DNA of 64,000 bases from an uncultured Campylobacter sp. (GTDB taxonomy: Bacteria > Campylobacterota > Campylobacteria > Campylobacterales > Campylobacteraceae), in assembly GCF_963526985.1 (NCBI RefSeq), contig NZ_CAURPW010000005.1, positions 124,001-188,000 on the forward strand, written 5' to 3'. The notes below the pieces were generated by a model, which was given only the letters and a program-made list of their open reading frames with translations, was not told the origin of the DNA and did not search any database. Below are positions 16,673-23,754 of this stretch, in pieces (position 1 is the stretch's first letter; the number at the start of each line of letters is the position of its first letter). The position numbers were made by a program, and so were the translations under genes.

Positions 16673-17293
16673 ATGAAACCCACCCTAAAACAATGGCTAC
16701 AAGTAGCCAAAAATTTCATCATCGAGCTTCCGCTTGAGATACTTGCCTTTTTCGTTGTGCCTATCGCACTACTTTTCGCCAAAGAGAGCGACGACCATCT
16801 GCCGCGATGTTTTCGCTGGTTTGAGGACGCGGACGACTACTACGACGGGCAAAGCGCAGCGATTAACGGCGACGGCGGATGGAGACGGGATCACTTTCCG
16901 CCGCCTAAAAACCGCACATACCGGGCGAGGCTTTGCTGGCTTTTGCGCAATAGAATAGGTTACTTTTGCGTCAAATACCTCGGCGTCAAGACAAGTGAGA
17001 TAGACCCCGCCTCTATAAAAACGTTCGGAGACCCGTCCGTCACGTCAAACGGCGGCAAAGTAAGCTCATGGTGCAAGGTAGAGTGCAGGCTCAAAGACGG
17101 ACGGGAGCGTTTTGGCTACTACCGCACGATCCGCTGGTGCAAACGATTTTATATCCGCATTTACGTCGGCTGGAAACTGATGGACATAGCCGGCGCAAAT
17201 CCCGAAAATTGGCACGAATACACCGAGGACGAGGACAAAAAAGTGCTTAAAACCGTGTGGGCGTTTCACCCGATGAGAAAGGTCAAAGAATGA
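16673..17293 (+). CDS. Phage membrane protein of unknown function (DUF7338-like)
   Basis: 206 residues with one N-terminal membrane segment (about 17-36, LPLEILAFFVVPIALLFA), followed by a basic, Trp-rich domain containing LPRCFRWFEDADDYYDG, NGDGGWR and WCKRFYIRIYVGWK. Similar proteins sit near fibre and lysis genes in many phages and have only a DUF name; the family number is recalled, not checked. It starts 3 bases after the fibre stop and ends overlapping the next ATG by four bases (ATGA). Confidence 0.5.
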   Translation: MKPTLKQWLQVAKNFIIELPLEILAFFVVPIALLFAKESDDHLPRCFRWFEDADDYYDGQSAAINGDGGWRRDHFPPPKNRTYRARLCWLLRNRIGYFCVKYLGVKTSEIDPASIKTFGDPSVTSNGGKVSSWCKVECRLKDGRERFGYYRTIRWCKRFYIRIYVGWKLMDIAGANPENWHEYTEDEDKKVLKTVWAFHPMRKVKE

Positions 17294-17376
17294 ACGTATC
17301 GACAAAGAAATTCGCGATTATCGCGGCGGCTATCCTAATCATCACCGCCGCAATAAAACTGTTAAAAGGAGCGTAA
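17290..17376 (+). CDS. 28-residue single-pass membrane peptide in lysis cassette
   Basis: Overlaps the preceding stop as ATGA and ends 1 base before the Rz-like gene. The product begins MNVSTKKF, has one hydrophobic helix (about 8-24) with a basic N-terminus and ends KLLKGA. The size and position suit a pinholin, antiholin or other lysis-timing peptide, but there is no direct evidence. The unbroken chain of overlaps argues that it is translated. Confidence 0.5.
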   Translation: MNVSTKKFAIIAAAILIITAAIKLLKGA

Positions 17377-17377
17377 A

Positions 17378-17950
17378 ATGGGCTTTTTAAATATCAAATT
17401 TCTAATATCCATTGGTGTCGCTTTACTGATAGCTCTAGGCGGCGCAGGGCTTGAGATATGGCGGCTAAACGGCGCAGTTTCAAGTGCAAAAGCCGAGACG
17501 CAAGATGCTAAAGACAAGCTAGAAAAAGAGCAAACAAAGCTAGCGCTCAAAGAGGCGGAAAGCCAAATTTATGCGGCAAATTTAAGCGAATGTAATTCCA
17601 AAATCTCCGCTCAAAACGAGGCTATCGAGAGTATAGCGCTGGATATGAAAAAGATCCGTCAAAGCCAAGCGGGACTTAGAAAAGAAATACAAACCAAATA
17701 CGAGAAGATGGAGCCTCCGCCGAGGGATAGTAGCTGCGAGCAAAACTTAGCCTATTACGAAAGGCTGTTTAGGGGCTTGGAAAATGAAAGCAGCTGGAAA
17801 AATAGCCAAATTTGCGGCCGTCTGCGCTGCGGCGATCATGCTTTGCGGCTGCGCGGACAAAGAGCCCCAAATCATCGCCCGCACCCAGTACCAAGACGTG
17901 AACAAGCCCGTGCGCTGCGACGTGGAGCTACCGCCAAAGCCAAGCTTTGA
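17378..17950 (+). CDS. Inner-membrane spanin, Rz-like
   Basis: 190 residues: an N-terminal membrane anchor (about 7-27), then a long periplasmic coiled coil (30-120, VSSAKAETQDAKDKLEKEQT-style) and an Arg-rich tail. The tail is encoded by DNA that also encodes the Rz1-like lipoprotein in the +1 frame, which explains its odd composition. With the lipoprotein it would bridge the envelope and fuse inner and outer membranes at lysis. GGAG precedes the ATG. Confidence 0.72.
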   Translation: MGFLNIKFLISIGVALLIALGGAGLEIWRLNGAVSSAKAETQDAKDKLEKEQTKLALKEAESQIYAANLSECNSKISAQNEAIESIALDMKKIRQSQAGLRKEIQTKYEKMEPPPRDSSCEQNLAYYERLFRGLENESSWKNSQICGRLRCGDHALRLRGQRAPNHRPHPVPRREQARALRRGATAKAKL

Positions 17951-18041
17951 CGAGAGCGATCCATCGACCGCTGGAGCCATAGCGGCATATCACGAAGAGG
18001 TCGAAAGACTGCTTTCGCTGTGCGTAGGAGAGAAAAGATGA
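17784..18041 (+). CDS. Outer-membrane lipoprotein spanin, Rz1-like (nested)
   Basis: 85 residues in the +1 frame relative to the Rz-like gene, starting inside it and extending 91 bases past its stop. It has a signal peptide with a lipobox-like LCGC at about 20-23, then a Pro-containing periplasmic part (ELPPKPSFDESDPST). Overlapping Rz/Rz1 genes in different frames are the classic spanin signature. The stop overlaps the next ATG (ATGA). Confidence 0.75.
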   Translation: MKAAGKIAKFAAVCAAAIMLCGCADKEPQIIARTQYQDVNKPVRCDVELPPKPSFDESDPSTAGAIAAYHEEVERLLSLCVGEKR

Positions 18042-18151
18042 GCGAGCTAGTCATCAGAAAGATCATGGGTTTTAAGCTTAGTAAAAAGCGTATCATAGAG
18101 GTAGCTTTAGCGGTCTTGCTCGCTTTGATTTTCGGGGCGGCGATAAGATGA
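18038..18151 (+). CDS. 37-residue membrane peptide in lysis cassette
   Basis: Overlaps the Rz1-like stop and the holin start, each by four bases (ATGA). Product begins MSELVIRKIMGFKLSKKR, followed by one hydrophobic helix (about 20-35, EVALAVLLALIFGAAI) and a terminal Arg. A basic N-terminus and single helix are typical of small holin-related or antiholin peptides. Translation is supported by the overlaps only. Confidence 0.5.
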   Translation: MSELVIRKIMGFKLSKKRIIEVALAVLLALIFGAAIR

Positions 18152-18498
18152 GCTGGATCGACAAAGAGTACTGGTATATATTTTGGGTGATGGTCGTAGG
18201 TCTCATCGGGGCGGTGCTTGGACTGCTCGACGAGAACGGTAGACCGAGAAAGAATAGAACAAAAAAAGCCTTTTTTGCCGCGGCCGCAACGTCTGCGTTT
18301 TTGTGCTGGGCGACGTATGAGATAGTATTTTTCATTTCGCACGCCACGCCCTTTTCTCTTGCCATAGGCGGCATCATCGCCTTTATGGGCGGAGACTGGG
18401 TGCGCAGGAAGATCGACAAAGCCGCCAACAAAAAGATAGAAAGCCTAGGCGCAGAGGGCGGCTGCGCAAAGAGCGAATACGAGGAGGAGCTAAGATGA
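18148..18498 (+). CDS. Putative holin (superfamily III / LydA-type)
   Basis: 116 residues with three likely membrane helices: about 9-27 (IFWVMVVGLIGAVLGLL), 41-60 (AFFAAAATSAFLCWATYEIV) and 66-82 (ATPFSLAIGGIIAFMGG), then a charged cytoplasmic tail. The GDWVRRKIDK end after the last helix is typical of LydA-like holins. It would permeabilise the inner membrane at the programmed time. It lies between the spanins and the muralytic candidate. Confidence 0.65.
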   Translation: MSWIDKEYWYIFWVMVVGLIGAVLGLLDENGRPRKNRTKKAFFAAAATSAFLCWATYEIVFFISHATPFSLAIGGIIAFMGGDWVRRKIDKAANKKIESLGAEGGCAKSEYEEELR

Positions 18499-18671
18499 GC
18501 GACAAAGAGATCCTAGAGAGCTTGCGGGCAAACCGCACGCGCTGCGTCGTTTATACTAGAGTGATGGGGTATCACCGCCCCGTCGAGAGCTTTAACATCG
18601 GTAAGACGGGCGAACACAAAGAGCGCGTAAAATTCAAAGAAAGGATAAAAAATGAAACTGATCATACGTAG
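18495..18671 (+). CDS. 58-residue NrdD glycyl-radical-domain-like protein
   Basis: Starts with MSDKEILESLRANRTRC and then has YTRVMGYHRPVESFNIGK followed by a Glu/Lys/Arg helix. This is close to the C-terminal glycyl-radical segment of class III anaerobic ribonucleotide reductase (RVxGYxRPV...FNxGKxxE), including the Gly in RVxGY. Only that segment is present; there is no catalytic barrel or effector domain. Similar short proteins are often labelled anaerobic RNR in databases. By analogy with YfiD, it could replace an oxygen-damaged radical domain of host NrdD. It overlaps both neighbours (4 and 20 bases). Confidence 0.65.
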   Translation: MSDKEILESLRANRTRCVVYTRVMGYHRPVESFNIGKTGEHKERVKFKERIKNETDHT

Positions 18672-19074
18672 ATACAAGAATATCGACGACGGCACTATCG
18701 GCAAATTTGAGCTAGTAGGCGTAAATACCGTGCTGATGACGGGCTATACGCTAGAGTCCGCAGGACCAGATACCACTGCAAGGGGCAAAGATAGGCGCAT
18801 ACCGGCGGGACTTTATCAGGTGGCTTGGCACAAGTCGCCAAAATTTAACCGCGTGGTGCCGGTGCTACACAATGAGCAAGTACCGAAAGATCGCTACATA
18901 GAGATACATGCGGGCAACTACCCAAAGCATACCGAGGGCTGCATACTGGTAGGGAAATGGGCAAATGATGAGGGAGTGTTTGAGAGTGTCAAAACGCTAG
19001 AGGCTTTGCTTAGTTTTATCCAGGGCAAGGATTTAGAGGTGGAGATTTTAAACGATATAAAGGAGCAACGATGA
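18652..19074 (+). CDS. DUF5675 protein, candidate muralytic enzyme
   Basis: 140 residues. It contains the DUF5675 signature around 88-103, HAGNYPKHTEGCILVG, plus an early RIPAGLYQV. The His...Thr-x-Gly-Cys spacing is like the catalytic motif of YkuD L,D-transpeptidases, so a cysteine enzyme acting on peptidoglycan peptides is plausible. No other lysozyme, amidase or SAR endolysin is present between holin and methylase, so this is the best candidate for the phage muralytic function. The link to YkuD is an inference. Confidence 0.6.
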   Translation: MKLIIRRYKNIDDGTIGKFELVGVNTVLMTGYTLESAGPDTTARGKDRRIPAGLYQVAWHKSPKFNRVVPVLHNEQVPKDRYIEIHAGNYPKHTEGCILVGKWANDEGVFESVKTLEALLSFIQGKDLEVEILNDIKEQR

Positions 19075-19862
19075 AAAGAAATAACTCGGGTCTTATCCCC
19101 CCCCCCCAGAAATTAAAAGCTCCGTTTGCGTGGGTAGGCGGTAAATCAAAGCTTGCTGCAAAGATTGTTTCTCTTATGCCGCCGCACGTCAAATATATCG
19201 AAGTCTTTGGCGGCGCCTTGTCTGTGTTTTATCAAAAAGCGCCGTCTAAGATCGAAGTCGTAAACGACATAAATGGCGATCTTATTAATCTACACCGCAC
19301 CATTCAAACAAGGCCGCAAAGTTTATCTTTTTATCTAAACTCCATGTTAAAAAGCCGCGAGATATTTTACGGCATCAAAGACGGCAAGCTAGAGCCTAGA
19401 AACAAGATAGAAGCCGCGGCGTTTTACTATTATCTTATTAACATGAGCTTTGGGGCGAAGGGCGCAAATTATGCCATGAGTAAACGTAGGAACTTTGGAA
19501 ATATCTATAGAGATTTTACGGTATATTCTAAGCGTCTAAAGGGCACCTCGATCGAAAATATGAGCTATGAAAAACTTATAAAAGAATACGACGATAAGGA
19601 CGCTTTATTTTACCTAGACCCGCCTTACATCGGGACAGAGAGTTACTACAAAACCCCAAGAGGCTTTACTATAGACGACCATCAAAATTTAGCCGCCGTC
19701 TTACGAAACGTCAAAGGCAAATTTATTCTTAGCTACAACGACTGCGAGACGGTGCGAGAACTCTATGCGGGATTTAGATTTGAGGAAGCCCAAATAAACT
19801 ACAGCCTAAACGGAGCGGCAAGAGATAAGGTAAGCGCGGAAGTTATCGTGATGAATTTTTAA
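19071..19862 (+). CDS. DNA adenine N6-methyltransferase, Dam/D12 class, with phase-variation tract
   Basis: 263 residues. It has the D12-class motifs: FAWVGGKSKLA near 19-29, the SAM-binding FGG near 46-48, and the catalytic YLDPPYIGTESYY with DPPY at 183-186. It would methylate adenine N6 in a short DNA target, protecting phage DNA or altering host expression. An 11-base C run (19097-19107) covers codons 9-13, so loss or gain of one C would stop translation; at C11 the frame is open. No cognate restriction gene is seen. Last gene of the prophage, overlapping the DUF5675 stop. Confidence 0.88.
   Translation: MKRNNSGLIPPPQKLKAPFAWVGGKSKLAAKIVSLMPPHVKYIEVFGGALSVFYQKAPSKIEVVNDINGDLINLHRTIQTRPQSLSFYLNSMLKSREIFYGIKDGKLEPRNKIEAAAFYYYLINMSFGAKGANYAMSKRRNFGNIYRDFTVYSKRLKGTSIENMSYEKLIKEYDDKDALFYLDPPYIGTESYYKTPRGFTIDDHQNLAAVLRNVKGKFILSYNDCETVRELYAGFRFEEAQINYSLNGAARDKVSAEVIVMNF
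19097..19107 (+). repeat. C11 homopolymer tract (phase-variation switch)
   Basis: Eleven consecutive C bases within codons 9-13 of the methylase gene (Ile-Pro-Pro-Pro-Gln). Runs of eight or more G/C are hypermutable contingency loci in Campylobacter, which lacks MutS1/MutL-type mismatch repair. Present length keeps the gene in frame (ON). Confidence 0.75.
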
Positions 19863-20603
19863 AGGCCTTAAAAGGCTTTTAATAGATTTTTAAAAAGCCT
19901 ACTGAGGCGTATAAATTTACGTTAGAAATCAAAGTGAAAAATCGCCGTTTTTAACCCACTTTGATTTTAAGCGTAAATTCACTTTGATTTGAAAAGCGGT
20001 TTTACAAATTTGTATCTAAGCCTTGCGCGATTTAAGCACGCAACCCGTACTTGCCGGTTTATTTCCGTCCGCCCACCCGGCCAAAGCTTAAATTTATCGC
20101 CGCACGGTCGCAAGGTTTTTAAATTCGAGTTTCGCTCCGCAGAATTTTGCCGTTTAAATTTGATTTTTAGCCGATTTTTGGGTAAAAAGTGTCTTCGCGG
20201 ACGGCGAGTAATTTAACTCGCGAGTTTGGATTTTTTCAGACAAACGACCTGCATAAACGCTAGCAAATCTAAAAATAAAACAGCTGCGATTTGCCGTCCG
20301 CGTTTTAGCCTTACTTGGCGGCGACCTTAAATTTAGCAATTTTACTCATTTGCGGCTACGCCTAACGCAAAGAAATGCGAGTCGTTTACGCGGCGCAAGG
20401 TTTAACTAAATATGCAATGAAGCTGTAAATTTATCGTAATTTAGCGCAAAAACGCAAAGCAAATTTAAAGCAAAACCGCTAGCTAAAAACTAAGCCCAAA
20501 TGCCGCGTCAAAATGCCCGCTACTAGACACTACGGCGCAAAAGCACGCATACGAAATAGTAAAAGATTAAAAAATGAAACGACGCAAAATTAAAAAGGAT
20601 AGC
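19863..20603. other. Gene-free junction region
   Basis: After the methylase stop come a hairpin (19873-19880 with 19893-19900, no T-tract), the end repeats described separately, then about 600 bases of AAATTT-rich host spacer. Open frames here lack ribosome binding sites and coding character. No tRNA or recognisable gene remnant is visible. Confidence 0.6.
19926..20006. mobile_element. Candidate prophage right end with transposase-binding repeats
   Basis: Three copies of CACTTTGATTT: one inverted at about 19926-19936, then two direct copies at 19957 and 19980, exactly 23 bp apart. Read inward from 20006 the sequence starts TGTAAAACCGC, then reaches the two tandem repeats, as expected for Mu-family ends (terminal TG, tandem ~22-bp MuA-type sites). 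A longer imperfect inverted repeat (19914-19936 with 19957-19980) could also fold in RNA. Host DNA would begin at 20007. No left end is available for comparison. Confidence 0.5.
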
Positions 20604-20623
20604 CGCCCCGTTAAAAAGGGGCG
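20604..20623 (-). terminator. Intrinsic terminator of the TRAP binding-protein gene
   Basis: On the minus strand CGCCCC pairs with GGGGCG across an 8-base loop, 9 bases after the stop codon, followed by CCTTTTTAATTTT. A good rho-independent terminator. Confidence 0.7.
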
Positions 20624-20631
20624 ACGAGAGG

Positions 20632-21687
20632 TTATTTTGTGGTTTTTTGGATATATGAGAACTCGGAAATTTTCGTCCACTCGCGAGCCTTAGCCAAAAA
20701 CGCTCTTTGAGAGTCCAAAATCTCTTTAAATAGCGGATCTTTGGCCGCCTCTTCGTCTAGGATCTCGTCGCTTGCTTTTCTAAGCGCGTCTATGACATCT
20801 TGCGGGAACGAGCGAACCTCGATATCGGGATACTCGGCCTTCATTTTAGCCCAGTATTCGGCATTATCAAAGAACGAGCGGCTATTTAGCATGCTAGCTA
20901 CCTCGTTAGCCGCAGCCTCGATCACAGCCTGAAGGTCGGCAGGTAGCTTCTCGTAGGTCTTTTTATTTACGAAAAACTGAGTCTGACCGCTCGGCTCTTG
21001 CCAGCCGGTGTAGTAGTATTTAGCGATCTTGTGAAAGCCTAAGCCCATATCAAACGCAGGACTCACCCACTCGACCGAGTCGATCGTACCCATCTCTAGC
21101 GCCATATATAGCTCGCCGGTCGGGATCGTGTTTATCGTCGCTCCCACGCGTGCCATAACCTCGCCGCCAAAGCCCGGGATCCTGATCTTTAGGCCTTTTA
21201 GATCGTCTACGCTTTTGATCTCTTTTTTAAACCAACCGCCCATTTGTGTGCCGGTATCTCCCGCTAGAAAAACTTTGATATTGTATTTGTCGAATACCTT
21301 TTCCTCTAGCTGCTTGCCGCCGCCAAACTCATACCAAGCGCGCAGCTCAGTCGCGGTCATACCAAAAGGCACAGCGGTGAAAAACATAGTGTTTGCGTCC
21401 TTGCCCTTGTAGTAGTAAGACGCCGTGTAGCCGATGTCGTACTGGCCGCCTTTTACAAAATCTAGGATACCAAACGGAGATTTGTGCTTAGAGGGATAGT
21501 CTATCCTCACCTCTAGCCTACCGTCGCTTAGCGTCTCGACGACGCGCTTAAATTCTTTTGCCGCATCGCCCAAAACAGGCGTAGTGCCCTCCCAAGTGCT
21601 AGCTAGCTTTAGCTTGTAGGTCTTGTCCGCGGCATTTGCGCCAAGCGCTAGGCCAAAAACAGCCAAGAGTGCTAAAAACTTTTTCAT
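20632..21687 (-). CDS. TRAP transporter solute-binding protein, DctP family
   Basis: 351 residues with a signal peptide (MKKFLALLAVFGLALGANA) and mature start at ADK. The fold is the TRAP-T DctP/TakP class: ITDY-type early strand, GTQMGGWFKKEI, then the hallmark GLKIRIPGFGGEVM (about 168-181) with the Arg that binds the substrate carboxylate, and PTGELYMALEMGTIDSVEWV. Probable ligand is an organic acid such as a 2-oxo acid; not determined. The DctQ/M membrane subunits are not adjacent, so the gene is an orphan or works with a distant permease. Own promoter and terminator make it monocistronic. Confidence 0.88.
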   Translation of the reverse strand: MKKFLALLAVFGLALGANAADKTYKLKLASTWEGTTPVLGDAAKEFKRVVETLSDGRLEVRIDYPSKHKSPFGILDFVKGGQYDIGYTASYYYKGKDANTMFFTAVPFGMTATELRAWYEFGGGKQLEEKVFDKYNIKVFLAGDTGTQMGGWFKKEIKSVDDLKGLKIRIPGFGGEVMARVGATINTIPTGELYMALEMGTIDSVEWVSPAFDMGLGFHKIAKYYYTGWQEPSGQTQFFVNKKTYEKLPADLQAVIEAAANEVASMLNSRSFFDNAEYWAKMKAEYPDIEVRSFPQDVIDALRKASDEILDEEAAKDPLFKEILDSQRAFLAKAREWTKISEFSYIQKTTK

Positions 21688-21714
21688 TTTTGCTCCTTAA
21701 AAATAGTTTTAGCG

Positions 21715-21720
21715 ATTATA
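21715..21720 (-). promoter_or_regulatory. -10 box of the TRAP binding-protein gene
   Basis: TATAAT on the minus strand, 28 bases before the ATG; AAGGAG lies between. It stands back to back with the pyk promoter. Confidence 0.6.
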
Positions 21721-21803
21721 CTTAAGCAAATTTAAAGCCGCTTTAAAAATATTAAATTTTCTTCTTTGCCCGAAAAAACGTAAATTTATTTTCAAATTTG
21801 ATG

Positions 21804-21809
21804 TAAAAT
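21804..21809 (+). promoter_or_regulatory. -10 box of pyk
   Basis: TAAAAT in the context TGATGTAAAATG, 27 bases before the TTG start of pyk. Fits the Campylobacter pattern of a -10 box in AT-rich DNA without a clear -35. Confidence 0.45.
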
Positions 21810-21835
21810 GAAGCACTTTAACAAAAGGATCGAAT

Positions 21836-23314
21836 TTGACGAAAAAAACTAAAATCCTAGCCACTATCGGCCCATCAAGCCAAAGCGAAGAGATTATCGA
21901 GCAGTTAGCGCTTGCCGGCGTAAACGCGTTTAGGCTAAATTTCAGCCACGGTTCGCACGAGTACCATAAAGAAACGATCGAAAAAATCAGGCGCGTCGAA
22001 GCCAAAATCGGGCGCCCGATCGGTATATTTCAAGATATCTGCGGCCCAAAAATAAGGGTCGGCAAGCTAAAAGAGCCCTTTGGGCTAAAAGCCGGCAACG
22101 CGCTTGAAGTGTATAAAGACGAAATCTTAGGCGAAAAAACGGGCGAAAACAGCTACAAGCTAAGCATAAACCAGCCTCAAATTTTGCCGCTTTTAAAAGA
22201 GGGCGAATACATCTACCTCTACGACGGCTCCATCAGGGCCAAAGTAGAGCGCGCGGGCAGCGGCAAAAAAGACGAAGCGGTGCTAGCGCGCATCGAAAAC
22301 GACGGAACGCTAAACTCCAATAAAGGCGTAAATTTCCCCAACACCAAAATCAACATCGACGTCATCACGCCAAAAGACCGCGAGGATATGAGATTTGGCG
22401 CGGCTAACGGCGTAGATTTCGTCGCTATTTCTTTCGTGCAAAACGCAAACGATATCGTAAAAGCGCGCGAGATTTTAGAAAATTTCGGTTCGCGGGCTAA
22501 AATTTACGCAAAAATAGAAAAATTCGACGCCGTAGAAAACATAGACGAGATCATAGAGGCTAGCGACGGCGTGATGGTCGCGCGCGGAGATCTGGGTATC
22601 GAGGTGCCATACTATAAGGTTCCGACCATCCAAAAACTCATCATCAAAAAGGCCAACGAAGCCTCAAAGCCCGTCATCACCGCCACGCAAATGATGCTAA
22701 GCATGGCCGAACACGAAACGGCGACTAGAGCAGAAATCAGCGACGTAGCTAACGCCGTACTAGACGGCACGGACGCCGTGATGCTAAGCGAAGAGAGCGC
22801 CATCGGCAAAAACCCGGTCGCCGTCGTGCAGGCGATGCGAAACACCATCGTCCAGACGCAGCAGATTTATCCGTTTAATAAATTCGATAAATTCGAGCGC
22901 TACGACGACATAGACGTGGTCGCGGCTAGCTCGGCTAGGCTGGCCGTACAGCTGGACGTAGAAAGCATCATCTCGATAACAAGCTCCGGCAAATCGGCTC
23001 TAAAGATGGCCAGATACCGCGCAAATAAAGACATCATCGCTATCACGCACGACGAGGAGACCGCCCATCAGCTCACGCTGGCATGGGGCGTGACGCCTGC
23101 TTTCGTGCTGGGTAGAGACGACCTTAATCTACTCGTGGCAAACACCATCAAAAAAGCCTCCGAGCTGGGATTTGTTAGCCGCGACAAGTCCTACATCATG
23201 ACGGCCGGCTATCCTGCGGGAGTCGCAGGCAGCACGAACTTCATCCGCATACTAAAACGCGAGCAAATCGACTACTATACCGAGCTGGCACAAAAGCAAA
23301 AAGACGCAAAATAG
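21836..23314 (+). CDS. pyk: Pyruvate kinase
   Basis: 492 residues; cytosolic enzyme that makes pyruvate and ATP from phosphoenolpyruvate and ADP. It starts at TTG with AAAGGA eight bases upstream. Visible family sites are NFSHGSHE (about 37-44), the catalytic lysine in YAKIEKFDAV (about 224-233), the metal/phosphate site VMVARGDLGIEV, and the signature TATQMMLSM. The C-terminal domain (about 345-490) is complete. Campylobacter often lacks phosphofructokinase, so Pyk serves the lower glycolytic segment and amino-acid-derived PEP. Monocistronic. Confidence 0.97.
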   Translation: MTKKTKILATIGPSSQSEEIIEQLALAGVNAFRLNFSHGSHEYHKETIEKIRRVEAKIGRPIGIFQDICGPKIRVGKLKEPFGLKAGNALEVYKDEILGEKTGENSYKLSINQPQILPLLKEGEYIYLYDGSIRAKVERAGSGKKDEAVLARIENDGTLNSNKGVNFPNTKINIDVITPKDREDMRFGAANGVDFVAISFVQNANDIVKAREILENFGSRAKIYAKIEKFDAVENIDEIIEASDGVMVARGDLGIEVPYYKVPTIQKLIIKKANEASKPVITATQMMLSMAEHETATRAEISDVANAVLDGTDAVMLSEESAIGKNPVAVVQAMRNTIVQTQQIYPFNKFDKFERYDDIDVVAASSARLAVQLDVESIISITSSGKSALKMARYRANKDIIAITHDEETAHQLTLAWGVTPAFVLGRDDLNLLVANTIKKASELGFVSRDKSYIMTAGYPAGVAGSTNFIRILKREQIDYYTELAQKQKDAK

Positions 23315-23754
23315 CAAATCTATGCGGGTTAAATTTGAGCTAAATTTAGCCTGCAAAAGCTTAGGCGGCAGGTGAATTTGGGCTAAATTCGAGCAAGGCG
23401 TGCTCGGCCCGGGCTTCGGTTTTAATCCGCCCAAAGCAACCCGAGCCGAATTTGGTTCCAAATTTGACCTACCCAAGCCAAAAAGGGCGAATAAATTTAA
23501 GCGAATTTGAGCGTATGTAGCTAGACTGACAGGCTTTTGCTTTAAATTTAACCTGTGCGATTTTAAGAGTAAGCGGAGCGAAAGACTAAATTTATTTGAT
23601 ACGAGTAAATTTGACTCAAATTTACCGAGCGAAACCTAGTAAAATTTGCGCCGCGGCGAGTTAAAGTTGTTCATAAAATTTGATTTTTCAAGATAAGTAG
23701 CCAACGCTTGTTTAAGCTAAATTTTGCAGACTTCTCATTATTGACGATACGAAT
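23315..23754. other. Gene-free spacer
   Basis: About 440 bases between convergent pyk and the membrane protein gene, rich in repeated AAATTTGA/TCAAATTT words typical of this genome. I see no coding frame with a ribosome binding site and no clear terminator hairpin. Confidence 0.6.

Larger units (their letters stand above)
1..20006. mobile_element. Mu-like transposable prophage (right-hand part)
   Basis: The genes from the left window edge to about 19862 form one phage block: Mu-type terminase, portal, gpF, protease/scaffold gpI and gpT capsid, followed by a siphophage-like tail, lysis genes and a Dam methylase. The transposase, repressor and replication genes expected at the left end are not in the window. 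The right end is placed near 20006 because two tandem CACTTTGATTT copies 23 bp apart sit just inside a terminal TG (read inward), the layout of MuA-type end sites. There is no sheath, spike or Mu baseplate gene, so the virion should be a siphovirus with a Mu-like head, as in the B3/D3112 group. The block is well supported; the exact end is inferred. Confidence 0.85.

Noticed and set aside
19989..20339. Short frames in the region after the prophage
   Set aside because: No ribosome binding sites, AAATTT-derived residues, mutually overlapping on both strands.
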